64,000 nt of DNA, from the NCBI RefSeq assembly GCF_002294725.1, contig NZ_NSFT01000001.1:744001-808000 (forward strand). The letters are read 5' to 3'. The translations under genes and the position numbers were made by a program. This document shows positions 30,157-38,790 of this stretch, piece by piece; the stretch's first letter is position 1; the number at the start of each line of letters is the position of its first letter. This DNA is from Mesorhizobium sp. WSM4313. GTDB lineage: Bacteria > Pseudomonadota > Alphaproteobacteria > Rhizobiales > Rhizobiaceae. The notes below the pieces were generated by a model. The model did not search any database and had not been told where the DNA came from. It saw nothing but the letters and a program-made list of their open reading frames with translations.

Positions 30157-31680
30157 TCAGCGGCGTCCGCGCGCGGCGACCGTCTTGGTCGGCAAGGCCG
30201 GCAATTCCTCCATCACCCGGCTCAACGGGAAGATGGCGATCGCCTCGGTGCCTTCGCGCAGCTTGGAATGAAGCTCGAACTCGCCGCCATGCATGGCAAG
30301 CAGCCCCTGCACGATCGGCAGGCCGAGGCCGGTTCCCTGCTCGGCGCTCTTGATGGCGATCGAGCCCTGGCCGAAGGCGGAAAGCACCACCGGGATTTCT
30401 TCTTCCGGTATGCCCGGGCCGTTGTCCTTGACCGAGATGTACTGGCCGCCGCCGGCCGTCCAGCCGACACGCACGCGCACTTCGCCGCCGGATGGGGTGA
30501 ACTTGATCGAATTGGACAGAAGATTGAGCGTGATCTGCCTGACGGCGCGCTCGTCGGCGAAGAGACGCGGCAAGGTCTCCTCGAACTCCTGGATGATGCG
30601 GATGTCCTTGTTGCGGGCGCGCAGCTCCATCATATGGCAGCAGTCCTCGACGATGGTCACCAGCACGACCGGCTCCTCGTTGAGCTGGTAGCGGCCGGCC
30701 TCGATGCGCGACAGGTCGAGGATCTCGTTGATCAGGTCGAGCAGGTGCTGGCCGGACTCGTGCACGTCATGGGCATAGTCGCGGTAGGTCGGATTGTTCA
30801 TCGGCCCCAGCACTTCATTGGCCATCACTTCGGAGAAGCCAAGGATGGCGTTGAGCGGCGTCCTGAGCTCGTGGCTCATCGAGGCGAGGAAACGCGATTT
30901 CGCCAGATTGGCGTCCTCGGCCCGCCGCCTCGCCTCGTCCGACATCGATTTCGCCGTCTCCAGCTCGGCGATCAGCGCGTCCTTCTCCGAGCGGAAGGAC
31001 AGCACCATCAACGAAGCCTGGTTGAGATGACGCGCGACGTAACCGAAGAAGGGAAGCGCTGCGATGAGCAAGGCCGCCATCGTGGCTTCGATCGGCGTCC
31101 ACAGGCGCATAACGGTGTAGACATAAACGGCAACGGGAATGGCAAAGGTCGCGAACAGCGCGCCGCCAAGCGAGGAGGCCATCACGGCGGTCGTCGCCAT
31201 TGCGATCAGCAGCACCATGGCCTTGGCCACATGGAACTGGTCGATCTGGCATGTGGCGCAGCCGAACCAGGCGAACCACGCCCACCCAAGGCCGCAGAGG
31301 AAATGGCCGATCAGGAAGTCGCGACGTGTCTGCACCGGGTCGAGTTCGGCCGCCTCGGTCCGCTCCACGCGACGCGCCATGAAAGCGACGATCGTGTAGC
31401 AAAGCAGCGTCGACAGGGCCCAGATGGCGATCTGGCTGTCCAGGCCCGCCAGCCGGCCGATGGCTGCCACGGCGAGCACGAGCAAGGGGATCGCGACCGC
31501 GCTGACCACCATGGCGCGCGCATGCAGCTTCAGCAGTTCACGGTCGAAATCGAGGCTGCCCGCCTGCTGCGAAAGGCGGTCGCGCGTCTTGCGCACCGCG
31601 CGCGCCACATCGCTGTTGCGGTGCGGTTTACGGCGGTCCACAATAAACTTATCCGCTGTGTTCGAGCGTTGCAAAGGCAT
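30157..31680 (-). CDS. Membrane sensor histidine kinase
   Basis: Signal-transducing kinase, 507 residues. The N-terminal half has about six transmembrane helices (about 53-225) with no periplasmic sensor domain of note, then a short coiled linker. HisKA contains the phospho-accepting His270 in SMSHELRTPLNAILGFSEVM; the HATPase has the N box LLSNSIKF, G1 DNGPGIPEEE and G2 GTGLGLPIVQGL. The sequence resembles the PleC/DivJ/PdhS group of alphaproteobacterial cell-cycle kinases, but a named orthologue is not claimed. No response regulator gene is adjacent, so it is an orphan kinase. Confidence 0.9.
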   Translation of the reverse strand: MPLQRSNTADKFIVDRRKPHRNSDVARAVRKTRDRLSQQAGSLDFDRELLKLHARAMVVSAVAIPLLVLAVAAIGRLAGLDSQIAIWALSTLLCYTIVAFMARRVERTEAAELDPVQTRRDFLIGHFLCGLGWAWFAWFGCATCQIDQFHVAKAMVLLIAMATTAVMASSLGGALFATFAIPVAVYVYTVMRLWTPIEATMAALLIAALPFFGYVARHLNQASLMVLSFRSEKDALIAELETAKSMSDEARRRAEDANLAKSRFLASMSHELRTPLNAILGFSEVMANEVLGPMNNPTYRDYAHDVHESGQHLLDLINEILDLSRIEAGRYQLNEEPVVLVTIVEDCCHMMELRARNKDIRIIQEFEETLPRLFADERAVRQITLNLLSNSIKFTPSGGEVRVRVGWTAGGGQYISVKDNGPGIPEEEIPVVLSAFGQGSIAIKSAEQGTGLGLPIVQGLLAMHGGEFELHSKLREGTEAIAIFPLSRVMEELPALPTKTVAARGRR

Positions 31681-31756
31681 ACAGACTTCAATTTCTGCGC
31701 GCAGCGACTTCCGGTTCGTTAAGCTACGTTCGAATGATTAAGAGACTGTTTGCCAT

Positions 31757-32380
31757 ATGAGCCGTTTCGGGCCGCGAGGACCGCGCCGACGCTATGTGGC
31801 GAGCCGGCCGCGCAGCCACTGGCGCAAGCTGCTGGACTACGGACTTGCCGTCCTTCTGCTTGGTTTGCTCATCCTGGTGGCGGCACGCCTCGACCGCTTC
31901 GAGAGGCGCCAGGAGCAAGGCACGGCGATCGTCAATGACGGCGATTCGATCACGCTCGGGGCCGAGCGCATCCGCATGCGCGGCATCGACGCTCCGGAGT
32001 ATCAGCAGACCTGCCAAAAGGCCGGCGCCGACTATCCCTGCGGCAAGCTGGCGCGGCAGTCGCTGGTGCGCCTGATCGCCGGCAGGCCTGTTCTCTGCAG
32101 CGGCTGGCGGCGCGATCGCTACGGCCGCCTGCTCGGCGATTGCAAGGCAGGTGATACCGACCTAAACCAGGCCCAGGTGCAGGCCGGATGGGCGGTTGCG
32201 TTCGGCGACTTCGAGACCGAGGAAGCAGTGGCGAGAGCGGCCAAGGCCGGCATCTGGGCAGGCACCTTCGCGGAGCCGCAGGACTGGCGCGACAGCCATC
32301 ACGGTGCGCCGGTAGAGCGAAAGCACGGCGTGCTGGCCTCGTTCGGCGATGCGTTGCGCGAATTTGTTCGCTTCTGGTGA
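31757..32380 (+). CDS. Thermonuclease-family (SNase-like) protein, membrane-anchored
   Basis: 207 residues: a basic N-terminus, one transmembrane helix (about 27-44), and a staphylococcal-nuclease fold. The Ca-binding and catalytic residues are visible in NDGDSITLGAERIRMRGIDAPE (Asp and Arg, about residues 56-77) and in GWRRDRYGRLLGD (Arg). It probably acts outside the inner membrane as a nuclease; the family also has inactive members. It is divergent from the kinase gene across 76 bp and is followed by a GST gene 47 bp later. Confidence 0.87.
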   Translation: MSRFGPRGPRRRYVASRPRSHWRKLLDYGLAVLLLGLLILVAARLDRFERRQEQGTAIVNDGDSITLGAERIRMRGIDAPEYQQTCQKAGADYPCGKLARQSLVRLIAGRPVLCSGWRRDRYGRLLGDCKAGDTDLNQAQVQAGWAVAFGDFETEEAVARAAKAGIWAGTFAEPQDWRDSHHGAPVERKHGVLASFGDALREFVRFW

Positions 32381-32427
32381 TGCGCTGACCAGCGCCTTAT
32401 GATCAGGTGGAGAAGCTGGAGGATGGA

Positions 32428-33039
32428 ATGAAGCTGTTCGATGGCGGCCGCGCCCCCAATCCCCGGCGCGTGCGCGTCTTCCTCGCCGAGAAGGGGCTGA
32501 CGGTGCCGCTGGTGCCTGTCGACATGGGCGCGCTGGAGCATCGCGGCGAGCAGGTGGCTAAGCGCAATCCGCTGCGGCGCCTGCCGGTGCTCGAGCTCGA
32601 CGACGGCACCATCATCACCGAATCGATCGCCATTTGCCGCTATTTCGAGGAATTGCATCCCGAGCCCGCTTTGTTCGGCACGGGTGCGCTCGGCAAGGCA
32701 AAGGTCGAGATGTGGCAAAGACGCTTGGAATTGAACCTGATGAGCAGCGTCGCCGCCGCTTTCCGGCACATCCATCCGGCGATGAAGGAATGGGAAGTGC
32801 CGCAAGTTCCGGAATGGGGCGAGGCCAACAAACCGAAGGTGATCGAATTCCTGCACCTGCTCGACGACGAACTGGCGGATCGCGAATTCGCCGCCGGCGA
32901 TGCCTATTCGGTCGCCGACATCACCGGCATGATCGCCATCGACTTCATGAAACCAGCGCGTATCAAAGTGCCGGAAGAATGCACGAACGTGCTGCGCTGG
33001 TATGCGGCACTTGCAAGCCGGCCAAGCGCGGCAGCCTGA
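32428..33039 (+). CDS. Glutathione S-transferase family protein
   Basis: 203 residues from the ATG at 32428, chosen for the GGAGG-type ribosome site just upstream; an ATG 21 bp earlier is possible. The N-terminal thioredoxin fold shows MKLFDGGRAPNPRRVRVFLAEKG, RRLPVLELDDGTIITESIAIC (cis-Pro and Glu-Ser for glutathione) and the helical domain carries FAAGDAYSVADITGMIAIDF. The substrate is unknown. The following glycosylase gene begins 10 bp after its stop. Confidence 0.92.
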   Translation: MKLFDGGRAPNPRRVRVFLAEKGLTVPLVPVDMGALEHRGEQVAKRNPLRRLPVLELDDGTIITESIAICRYFEELHPEPALFGTGALGKAKVEMWQRRLELNLMSSVAAAFRHIHPAMKEWEVPQVPEWGEANKPKVIEFLHLLDDELADREFAAGDAYSVADITGMIAIDFMKPARIKVPEECTNVLRWYAALASRPSAAA

Positions 33040-33049
33040 GCGACAGAAA

Positions 33050-33685
33050 TTGGATAATCTGCCCGATACGAGACAAGCGCTGCAGCGCCTCACCGAAAGG
33101 GTGCGGGCCTGCCGCATCTGCGTCGACCAGCCGCTTGGCCGGCCTTTGCCGCATGCGCCGCGGCCGGTGCTGCAGCCGTCCTCCACAGCGCGGGTCCTGC
33201 TTGCCGGCCAGGCGCCGGGGACAAAAGTGCATGCGTCGGGCATGCCCTTCACCGATGCCTCGGGAGACCGGCTGCGAAACTGGCTCGGCGTCAGCAGCGA
33301 TGAGTTCTACGACGCTGAAAAATTCGCTATCGTGCCGATGGGCTTTTGTTTTCCTGGACAGGACGCCAAGGGCAGCGACCTGCCGCCGCGTCGCGAATGC
33401 GCGCCGGCCTGGCGCTCGGACCTGATGGCGCTGATGCCGCAGATCGACCTGGTGCTGACCATCGGCGGCTATGCGCAGGCATGGCATATGGGCACGGCAC
33501 GGCTGCTGTCGCTGACCGAGACGGTCAGGAACTGGCGCGCCATATGGGATGGACCGGCCATGCCGAAAGTGCTGCCGCTGCCGCATCCGTCCTGGCGAAA
33601 CACCGGCTGGCTGAAGAAGAATCCCTGGTTTGAAATGGATTTGCTGCCCTTTCTCAGGTCGGAAATCCGCTATCGTATTGATTAG
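33050..33685 (+). CDS. Uracil-DNA glycosylase superfamily protein
   Basis: Probably removes uracil or a related base from DNA. 211 residues from the TTG at 33050; the frame opens earlier (33002) inside the GST gene. Motif 1 is GQAPGTKVHASGMPFTD and the C-terminal motif is LPLPHPSWRNTGW. The N-terminal pair CRIC is present but the four iron-sulphur Cys of family 4 are not all evident. The start codon is uncertain because no strong ribosome site is present. Confidence 0.85.
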   Translation: MDNLPDTRQALQRLTERVRACRICVDQPLGRPLPHAPRPVLQPSSTARVLLAGQAPGTKVHASGMPFTDASGDRLRNWLGVSSDEFYDAEKFAIVPMGFCFPGQDAKGSDLPPRRECAPAWRSDLMALMPQIDLVLTIGGYAQAWHMGTARLLSLTETVRNWRAIWDGPAMPKVLPLPHPSWRNTGWLKKNPWFEMDLLPFLRSEIRYRID

Positions 33686-33792
33686 CCATTCTGCAAGAAA
33701 TCACTCGCATTTACCGCCATCGGCAGAATTTCTTTCTTGTGAAAGGCTCCGGTAAAAGGGATTATAGCCAAACTATTCCCCTGGAGCCTCCC

Positions 33793-34284
33793 ATGGATCG
33801 CCTCGATAGAAAAATTCTCCGCCTCTTGCAGGAGGACGCGACGCTCGCGGTCGCCGATGTCGCCAAGAAAGTCGGCCTGTCGACGACGCCATGCTGGCGG
33901 CGCATCCAGAAGCTCGAGGAGGAAGGCGTCATCAAGCGTCGCGTCGCCATCCTCGATCATGAGAAGGTCAATGTGCGCGTTACCGTCTTCGTGTCGATCC
34001 GCACCAATTCGCACAGCCATGAATGGCTGCGGCGCTTCTCCGAGGTCATCCAGGAATTCCCGGAAGTGGTCGAGTTCTACCGCATGAGCGGAGACGTCGA
34101 TTACTTGCTGCGCGTGGTGGTGCCCGACATCGCCGCTTACGATGCCTTCTACAAGCGGCTGATTGCCAAGATCGAGATCCGTGACGTCTCGTCCTCCTTC
34201 GCCATGGAGCAGATCAAGTACACGACGGAAATTCCGCTCGATTACATGGTGCTGGACAAGGAATCGGGCGCGAACGCGGCGTGA
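33793..34284 (+). CDS. Lrp/AsnC-family transcriptional regulator
   Basis: 163 residues from the ATG at 33793 (MDRLDRKILRLLQEDATLAV), with GGAG 6 nt upstream. The N-terminal helix-turn-helix is VADVAKKVGLSTTPCWRRIQKLEEEGVIKRRVAIL, split here as residues about 17-50. The C-terminal RAM ligand-binding domain (about 65-150) includes VVEFYRMSGDVDYLLRVVVPD. It probably senses an amino acid. The target is unknown; adjacent genes do not obviously fit. The leader (33686-33792) has AGAAAT and ATTTCT arms about 27 bp apart, a possible self-operator. Confidence 0.93.
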   Translation: MDRLDRKILRLLQEDATLAVADVAKKVGLSTTPCWRRIQKLEEEGVIKRRVAILDHEKVNVRVTVFVSIRTNSHSHEWLRRFSEVIQEFPEVVEFYRMSGDVDYLLRVVVPDIAAYDAFYKRLIAKIEIRDVSSSFAMEQIKYTTEIPLDYMVLDKESGANAA

Positions 34285-34305
34285 CGCTGGTTGCGCCGAT
34301 CGGCC

Positions 34306-34878
34306 CTAATTCTTCTTTTTGTTCAGAAAATTCCACGGCGAGTTGACCGGCAGGGTGACCGTGTCCGGCACGCTGTCGACGCTCGCCACCTCGGCCTTTC
34401 GCACCGTGTAGCCCGACTGGACCATCGAGACGCCATCGAGGATGAAAAGCTGGCTTTTCTCCATGCCGGGCTTCAGCACGCCGGTGACTGCGACCGGCTC
34501 GTAGGCCTCTTTCATCTTGTAGGGATGCGCCGGCGTCACCAGCACGATCTGATTGGGCGGCGGCGTCGGCATGTGGCTGCACGCGCCCGTCCAGGGCACC
34601 AGCAGGAACTGGTAGACGAGGTCGCCGTCACGATCGACCGGCAATGCATATCCGGCTAATTGTATCGTCTTGTCCTGCAGATTGAGCGACAAGGTCTCGC
34701 CGTGGTCAGGCAGTTTTGCCGCGATCATCGGCAGGTTCGCGTCTTCGGCTATCGCTTGCATCGCGGGGCGCAGATCCTTCCAGACAATATGCGCGACATC
34801 GCCCGCAGCACCGGCTCCAGTGGCTGCGAGGAGGAGCGCAGCCGCCAGCGCCGCGCATGACTTGAAACGCTTGCTCAT
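34306..34878 (-). CDS. DUF3299 family exported protein
   Basis: 190 residues with a signal peptide (about 1-25, ending GAGAA). The DUF3299 core is QLAGYALPVDRDGD then LVYQFLLVPWTGACSHMPTPPPNQ. The single Cys-His (ACSHMP) might bind metal; the family has been linked to periplasmic or membrane-associated functions but its role is unknown. It converges with the Lrp gene. The upstream gap to 34943 holds nothing notable. Confidence 0.85.
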   Translation of the reverse strand: MSKRFKSCAALAAALLLAATGAGAAGDVAHIVWKDLRPAMQAIAEDANLPMIAAKLPDHGETLSLNLQDKTIQLAGYALPVDRDGDLVYQFLLVPWTGACSHMPTPPPNQIVLVTPAHPYKMKEAYEPVAVTGVLKPGMEKSQLFILDGVSMVQSGYTVRKAEVASVDSVPDTVTLPVNSPWNFLNKKKN

Positions 34879-34942
34879 GATCGCTCCATTCTCCGCCAGT
34901 CCATTTGCTGAATCGAGTAAAAGCGTCGTGACCGATCCGGGC

Positions 34943-35521
34943 TCACCGATCCAGCCGCATCACATGCCGTCGCGTACCGGCGGTGCCGGTCTCATGGAAG
35001 CCCCTTGTAGTAAACATGTCGCGAAATCCCATGAAGCGGTAGCTCGGGGCGGCCTCGTCGACGGGATAGGCCTCGATTGTATGTGCGCCTTTGCTGAAGG
35101 CATGGTCGATCGCAGCGTCAAGCAAAGCGGAGGCCAGCCCGCCGCCGCGCAGGGCCCTGGGCACATAGAAGCAGACGATCGACCAGATGCCGGTTTCGGT
35201 GTCGTCCTGCTGCTTTGAAAGTTTCCGGTAGGTCTCGCGTGGCGCGACCGAGCACCAGCCGACCGGCCTGCCGTCCATCTCAGCGATGATGCCGACCGGG
35301 GTGCCTTTGTCGATGAGCGCCATCATCATGCGCTTCTTCTCATCGTTCTGAATGTGTTCGCGGGTGGAATGGCGCCAGGCCATGCACCAGCAATATTTCG
35401 GTGCGCCGGGCTGCTCGAACAGGTTTTCGAAGTCGGCACGTGTCTCTGGCGTCACCCCGACGAACCGAATCCCAGCAAGGTCAAGCTTTTGCGGCTGCGA
35501 GCCTTTCGAGCTGTCTGGCAT
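34943..35521 (-). CDS. GNAT-family N-acetyltransferase
   Basis: 192 residues, single GNAT domain. The acetyl-CoA motif A is VPRALRGGGLASALLDAAIDHA (about residues 121-142, R-G-x-G-L/A), preceded by GIIAEMDGRPVGWCSVAPRE and a Cys/Trp-rich segment APKYCWCMAWRH. The substrate is unknown. Its start overlaps the end of the upstream DNA alkylation repair gene by 41 bp, suggesting coupled expression. Confidence 0.88.
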   Translation of the reverse strand: MPDSSKGSQPQKLDLAGIRFVGVTPETRADFENLFEQPGAPKYCWCMAWRHSTREHIQNDEKKRMMMALIDKGTPVGIIAEMDGRPVGWCSVAPRETYRKLSKQQDDTETGIWSIVCFYVPRALRGGGLASALLDAAIDHAFSKGAHTIEAYPVDEAAPSYRFMGFRDMFTTRGFHETGTAGTRRHVMRLDR

Positions 35522-36191
35522 CCGTCAGTTCCTTCACCGCATCCTTGCCGATCCAGCGCGCCGTCTTGTCCGGCGACGCCGCTAATCTTTCCGCCAGCGC
35601 AAGGGCAGGGGCGTGCAGGCTCATCGACCGTTTGCCGATTTGCCGCAGCGCCCAATTGACCGCCTTGCGGACGAAATTGCGCGGATCGCCGGCATGCTTC
35701 TCGATCAGCGGCAGATAGGCCAGGAAGGTCGTGTCCGGCTCTTTCTTGAGATGCACCGCGCTCCAGGCCAACATGGCAAAGGCGGTGCGGCGAACGAATT
35801 CGCGTTCGTCTCCAGCGAACTCGTCGATCAATTCGCGCCAGAATGGCGTCTCGGCAAACAGGTCCGCTACGGTGTCGACGATCTCCCAGCTGTCGAAATC
35901 CGCGGCCCAGCGCCGGCATTGATCGATATCGACCTTCTTCGGCTCGCCGGTGAAGGCGGCCATCAGCCGCGCTTCGCGGATGCCGCTGTTCCAGAGCTGC
36001 AGCGACCGCTCGTGGTTCTTCTTCAGCTTGCGCGCCAGCGGCCGCAATTGTGAATTGCCGACGCCGAGCGCGCTGGCGGTGTTGATGCCGAAGCGCGCCA
36101 TGCCCGCCCGATTGTCCTCGGTGCCGACCGAACGCAAATGAGCGACGATGTCGTCGGCGCTCCAGCTCGGATCGGGCTGGGGCATCGTCAC
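35481..36191 (-). CDS. DNA alkylation repair protein (AlkD-like HEAT repeats)
   Basis: 236 residues made of alpha-helical HEAT-like repeats, as in AlkC/AlkD glycosylases that remove alkylated purines. Typical segments are NTASALGVGNSQLRPLARKLKK, SWEIVDTVADLF, and DPRNFVRKAVNWALRQIGKR (an AlkD catalytic-Asp/Trp type region). It abuts the 3-hydroxyisobutyrate-dehydrogenase-like gene with no gap and overlaps the acetyltransferase gene by 41 bp. Functional assignment beyond family is inference. Confidence 0.88.
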   Translation of the reverse strand: MTMPQPDPSWSADDIVAHLRSVGTEDNRAGMARFGINTASALGVGNSQLRPLARKLKKNHERSLQLWNSGIREARLMAAFTGEPKKVDIDQCRRWAADFDSWEIVDTVADLFAETPFWRELIDEFAGDEREFVRRTAFAMLAWSAVHLKKEPDTTFLAYLPLIEKHAGDPRNFVRKAVNWALRQIGKRSMSLHAPALALAERLAASPDKTARWIGKDAVKELTDARQLERLAAAKA

Positions 36192-37061
36192 CTATCTTTC
36201 CAGGCGCGCCAGCAGCGATGACGTGTCCCAGCGCTCGCCACCCATGTCCTGCACATCCTTGTAGAACTGGTCCACCAGGGCGGTCACCGGCAGCTTGGCG
36301 CCGTTGCGATTGGCCTCCGCCAGGCAGATGCCGAGATCCTTGCGCATCCAATCGACGGCGAAGCCGAAATCGTATTTGCCGGCATTCATTGTCTTGTGGC
36401 GGTTTTCCATCTGCCAGGAGCCGGCAGCACCCTTGGAGATCACCTCGATGACCTTCTCGATGTCGAGGCCGGCCTTCTTGCCGAAATGGATGCCTTCGGC
36501 CAGGCCCTGGACGAGGCCGGCGATGGCGATCTGGTTGATCATCTTAGTCAACTGGCCTGCGCCAGCCGATCCCATCAGGCCGACCATGCGGGCGTAGGCG
36601 TCGATGACGGGCCTGGCCTTGTCGAAGGCGGCCTCATCGCCGCCGACCATGACGGTCAGCACGCCGTTCTCGGCGCCGGCCTGGCCGCCTGACACCGGCG
36701 CGTCGAGGAAGGAGAAGCCCGCCTTGCGCGCGGCGTCGTCAAGCTCGCGCGCTACCTCGGCCGAGGCGGTGGTGTTGTCGATGAAGATGGCGCCCTTCTT
36801 CATCGCGGCGAAGGCGCCGTTCGCACCGGTCGTGACGGAGCGCAAATCATCGTCGTTGCCGACGCAGGAGAAGACGAATTCCTTGCCTTCGGCTGCCTCG
36901 GCCGGCGTCAACCCCAGTTTGCCGCCATGCTCGGCCACCCACCGCTCGGCCTTTGCCTTGGTGCGGTTGTAGACGGTGACGTCATGGCCGCCTTTGTTCC
37001 TGAGGTGCCCGGCCATCGGATAGCCCATGACGCCAAGACCGAGAAATGCAACCGATGCCAT
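36192..37061 (-). CDS. NAD(P)-dependent beta-hydroxyacid dehydrogenase (HIBADH/GlxR type)
   Basis: 289 residues from the ATG at 37061 (MASVAFLGLGVMGYPMAGHL); the frame runs on upstream but loses family character. The Rossmann motif is GLGVMGYPMAGHLRNKG, the substrate loop is DAPVSGGQAGAENG, and the catalytic Lys is in KMINQIAIAG. It matches 3-hydroxyisobutyrate dehydrogenase and tartronate semialdehyde reductase; which one cannot be settled. The neighbouring genes give no pathway. Confidence 0.93.
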   Translation of the reverse strand: MASVAFLGLGVMGYPMAGHLRNKGGHDVTVYNRTKAKAERWVAEHGGKLGLTPAEAAEGKEFVFSCVGNDDDLRSVTTGANGAFAAMKKGAIFIDNTTASAEVARELDDAARKAGFSFLDAPVSGGQAGAENGVLTVMVGGDEAAFDKARPVIDAYARMVGLMGSAGAGQLTKMINQIAIAGLVQGLAEGIHFGKKAGLDIEKVIEVISKGAAGSWQMENRHKTMNAGKYDFGFAVDWMRKDLGICLAEANRNGAKLPVTALVDQFYKDVQDMGGERWDTSSLLARLER

Positions 37062-37174
37062 AGACCTGCCTTCCAACAAAACACAGTTTCCAGTGGCGGA
37101 AGGTCTAGGCCATGCGAAAAATTCGTCAAGGCACGCAGCGCTGCATCGACTGGTGCAGGCGGCCGGGCCGCAAT

Positions 37175-37999
37175 CTATCGATGCAGATGGACGGTGATGC
37201 GGCGCTCGATCCATTCGACGCCGTGGCGCAGGATCTCGACCATCACCAGATAGACGATCGCCACCCAGATATAGGCCTGGATGTCGAAGGATTTCGCATA
37301 AGCGAGCTTGGCATTGCCCATCAGGTCGTAGACGGTGATGATGGCGACGATCGCGGAGGCCTTGATCATCAGGATGAGCTCGTTGCCATAGGGCCTGAGC
37401 GCGACAATGATCGCCTGGGGCATGATCACCTTGCGCAGCGTCTGCAATCTGTGCAGTCCGAGCGAGGCCGCACCTTCCCATTGGCCGCGCGCCACGCTTT
37501 CGATGGCGCCGCGCAGGATCTCGGCCTGATAGGCGGCGGTGTTGAGCGAGAAGGCAAAGACGCCGCAATAGAAGGCCTCGCGAAAGAACCACCACAGCCC
37601 GACCGTCTCAAGCTCAGGCCGGAACGAGCCGATGCCGTAATAGACCAGGTAGGTCTGCACGAGCAGCGGCGTGCCGCGGAAGAAATAGACGTAGCAATAG
37701 GCAAGCGCGGACAGGGTCGGGTTCTTCGACATGCGGCCATAGGCGACCGGCAGCGACAGGAGCGCGCCAACGACCATCGAAATGCTCACCAGCGATAGGG
37801 TGGTCCCCAGGCCCTGCAGATAGGCGGGAGCATATCTGGCGAAGAATTCGGCGTTCCAGGCATACACCAGATAGGCGACGATGCCGGCGCCGAACAGCAT
37901 CCAGATGCCGACCAGCGCGTAGCCGAGGATGCGGACCCGCGGCCAGCCGCGCGCTTGCGGCGGCGGCTTGTCGATGACGATGGCCTGGCTGACGCTCAT
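37175..37999 (-). CDS. Polar amino-acid ABC transporter permease (HisM type)
   Basis: Inner-membrane subunit of a histidine/lysine/arginine/ornithine-type importer. 274 residues from the ATG at 37999 (MSVSQAIVIDKPPPQARGWP). Hydrophobic helices and the EAA loop EILRGAIESVARGQWEGAASLGL (about residue 176-198) are clear. Its start overlaps the end of the other permease gene by 4 bp (ATGA). A longer upstream frame was rejected. No ATPase gene follows; the 113-bp gap after it leads to an unrelated dehydrogenase gene. Confidence 0.93.
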   Translation of the reverse strand: MSVSQAIVIDKPPPQARGWPRVRILGYALVGIWMLFGAGIVAYLVYAWNAEFFARYAPAYLQGLGTTLSLVSISMVVGALLSLPVAYGRMSKNPTLSALAYCYVYFFRGTPLLVQTYLVYYGIGSFRPELETVGLWWFFREAFYCGVFAFSLNTAAYQAEILRGAIESVARGQWEGAASLGLHRLQTLRKVIMPQAIIVALRPYGNELILMIKASAIVAIITVYDLMGNAKLAYAKSFDIQAYIWVAIVYLVMVEILRHGVEWIERRITVHLHR

Positions 38000-38712
38000 T
38001 GCGCTTCCCTCCGTCCGAGGTAGCGCAGGATGTAGCTCGTGGCGATCGACGACAGGACGGCCAGCGCCAGGAAGATCAGCGCCGCGACGCTGTAGAAGAG
38101 GAAGGAATGCTTGGTGACGCGCGCCGCCACGCCGGACTGGCGCAGGGTCTCCGCGAGATTGACGACCGAAACCAGCGAGGTGTCCTTGAGCAGGCTCAGC
38201 CAGCAATTTTCGAGGCCCGGAAAAGCGATACGTATCAGCTGCGGCAGGATCACCAGCCGCATCGTCTGCCATGTCGACAGGCCAATGGCGTAGCCACCCT
38301 CATATTGGCCTTTCGCAATGGCGCGGAACGCGGAGAGGAAGACCTCGCTGGCATAAGAGGAAAAGATCAGCGCCAGCACGATCATGCCGGCGACGAAGCT
38401 GTTGACGTCGATAGTTGCGTCCGGATTGAACAGCCGGACGAGATATTGCAGCAGAAGCGGCATGCCGAAGAAGAACAGGAACAGCGTCACCAGTTCCGGC
38501 AGGCCGCGAAAGACCGTGGTGTAGATGTTGCCGGCAAGACGGAGCGACGGCTCTTCATGCTGCTTGGCAAAGGCGATGAAAAAGCCGATCACTAGGCCGA
38601 TCGGCAGTGTGGCGAGCGCCAGCGCGATGGTGACCAGAACGCCAGAGGCAATGTCGTCACTCCAGCCCTCCGGTCCCCAGCTGAGAAGTGTCCAAATGCT
38701 TTGGGCCGGCAT
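37996..38712 (-). CDS. Polar amino-acid ABC transporter permease (HisQ type)
   Basis: 238-residue partner permease. About five hydrophobic helices and the EAA loop EVFLSAFRAIAKGQYEGGYAIGL (about residue 123-145), plus TVFRGLPELVTLFLFFFGMP, the usual N-terminal signature of this family. It overlaps the HisM-type gene by 4 bp. The binding-protein gene is upstream, across a 78-bp gap with a stable hairpin. Confidence 0.93.
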   Translation of the reverse strand: MPAQSIWTLLSWGPEGWSDDIASGVLVTIALALATLPIGLVIGFFIAFAKQHEEPSLRLAGNIYTTVFRGLPELVTLFLFFFGMPLLLQYLVRLFNPDATIDVNSFVAGMIVLALIFSSYASEVFLSAFRAIAKGQYEGGYAIGLSTWQTMRLVILPQLIRIAFPGLENCWLSLLKDTSLVSVVNLAETLRQSGVAARVTKHSFLFYSVAALIFLALAVLSSIATSYILRYLGRREAQ

Positions 38713-38750
38713 TGACGGGTCGTGTCTCCGTGGCGATCCCGGAAGGATTT

Positions 38751-38780
38751 AAGGGCGGCGAGGGATGCCTCACCGCCCTT
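38751..38780 (-). terminator. Hairpin between binding-protein and permease genes
   Basis: AAGGGCGG (38751-38758) pairs with CCGCCCTT, with an inner GAGG/CCTC stem. No T-run follows on the coding strand, so it probably stabilises the binding-protein mRNA or reduces read-through into the permeases, as in many ABC operons. Confidence 0.6.
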
Positions 38781-38790
38781 GGCTTATCGA